A stretch of 6,318 nucleotides of DNA from Bacteroidota bacterium (GTDB lineage Bacteria > Bacteroidota > Bacteroidia > Chitinophagales > Chitinophagaceae): contig JAJXYG010000086.1 of assembly GCA_021780705.1 (NCBI GenBank), forward strand, positions 1-6,318, given 5' to 3'. This document shows, piece by piece, positions 6,112 through 6,318 of the stretch (the first letter of the stretch is position 1; each line of letters begins with the position of its first letter). The notes beneath the pieces were generated by a model. That model did no database searches. It worked only from the letters and a program-made list of their open reading frames with translations, and had not been told where the DNA came from. The translations under genes were made by a program, and so were the position numbers.

Positions 6112-6318
6112 TTAGGGTTGGGTGAGTATGGTACCCGTCATCTGCGGAGGCACCGGCAGCCCCATCATCGTCAGGATGGTAGGTGCCAGGTCCCCCAGTT
6201 TCCCGGCTTTGAGCGGACCTTTGAACTCCCGGTCAATGATGAAAAAGGGCACCAGATTCTTGGTATGTGCCGTATTGGGAGTCCCATCTTCGTTGATGAG
6301 ATAATCGGCATTGCCATG
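6112..6318 (-). CDS. gpmI: 2,3-bisphosphoglycerate-independent phosphoglycerate mutase (C-terminal end, 5' truncated by the window edge)
   Basis: The minus-strand frame is open from the window edge (6318) to a TAA at 6112-6114 and encodes the last 68 residues of the Mn-dependent, cofactor-independent phosphoglycerate mutase, which interconverts 3- and 2-phosphoglycerate in glycolysis and gluconeogenesis in the cytoplasm. The visible start HGNADYLINEDG is the end of the family's DHGN metal-binding motif; NTAHTKNLVPFF contains the next metal-ligand histidine; GKLGDLAPTILTMMGLPVP and PPQMTG form the characteristic C-terminal end. All are in the order and spacing of the alkaline-phosphatase-superfamily domain. 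The full protein is normally about 510 residues, so nearly 90 percent lies outside. It is followed 29 bases later by the heme-protein gene. The fragment has no internal start codon of its own and is easily missed by start-based gene finding. Confidence 0.95.
   Translation of the reverse strand, partial: HGNADYLINEDGTPNTAHTKNLVPFFIIDREFKGPLKAGKLGDLAPTILTMMGLPVPPQMTGTILTQP

Noticed and set aside
6122..6304. Plus-strand frame of 60 codons at the right edge
   Set aside because: It is the antisense shadow of the gpmI C-terminus, which is supported by its metal-binding motifs.

Overview
The window reads as an ordinary chromosomal segment of a Bacteroidota bacterium, most likely Chitinophagaceae or a close relative (the family is an inference). 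Four things point there: a C-terminal piece of GldN, a type IX secretion/gliding protein restricted to this phylum; a uvrC whose gene start lacks a Shine-Dalgarno sequence, as do the other starts here; an ECF sigma factor paired with a beta-barrel-like protein that carries an N-terminal cytoplasmic segment; and a small membrane-anchored Haem_bd-type cytochrome. No mobile element, tRNA, rRNA or CRISPR array was seen, and no intergenic gap exceeds about 200 bases.

Layout. Bases 1-486 (+) hold the last 161 residues of gldN, followed by a strong intrinsic terminator (511-537) and a second, bidirectional hairpin (653-672) that separates it from everything else, which is all on the minus strand. 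Read in the direction of transcription (right to left) the minus-strand genes are: the 3' end of gpmI (6112-6318, cut by the window edge); a 169-residue CxxCH heme protein (5573-6082); a 150-base intergenic region with a GC-rich double hairpin and a candidate promoter; an ECF sigma factor (4808-5386); a 499-residue single-TM plus C-terminal barrel-like protein (3258-4757); a 117-base gap; a small putative lipoprotein (2535-3140); and uvrC (680-2497).

How they work together. Three minus-strand transcription units are likely. gpmI and the heme protein are 29 bases apart and could be co-transcribed. The sigma factor and the TM/barrel protein are 50 bases apart, and the second has an anti-sigma-like layout (cytoplasmic N-terminus, one TM, large exported part), so they may form a signalling pair. 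The lipoprotein and uvrC are 37 bases apart and probably share a transcript, perhaps with an extra internal promoter in front of uvrC. Two start sites were moved from TTG to a downstream ATG: the sigma factor (5386) and the lipoprotein (3140).

The most interesting item is the sigma factor plus hybrid TM/barrel protein, whose membrane topology is hard to reconcile with a standard outer-membrane protein. The rest is conserved housekeeping or small unknown genes. I do not see evidence for a wholly new system.
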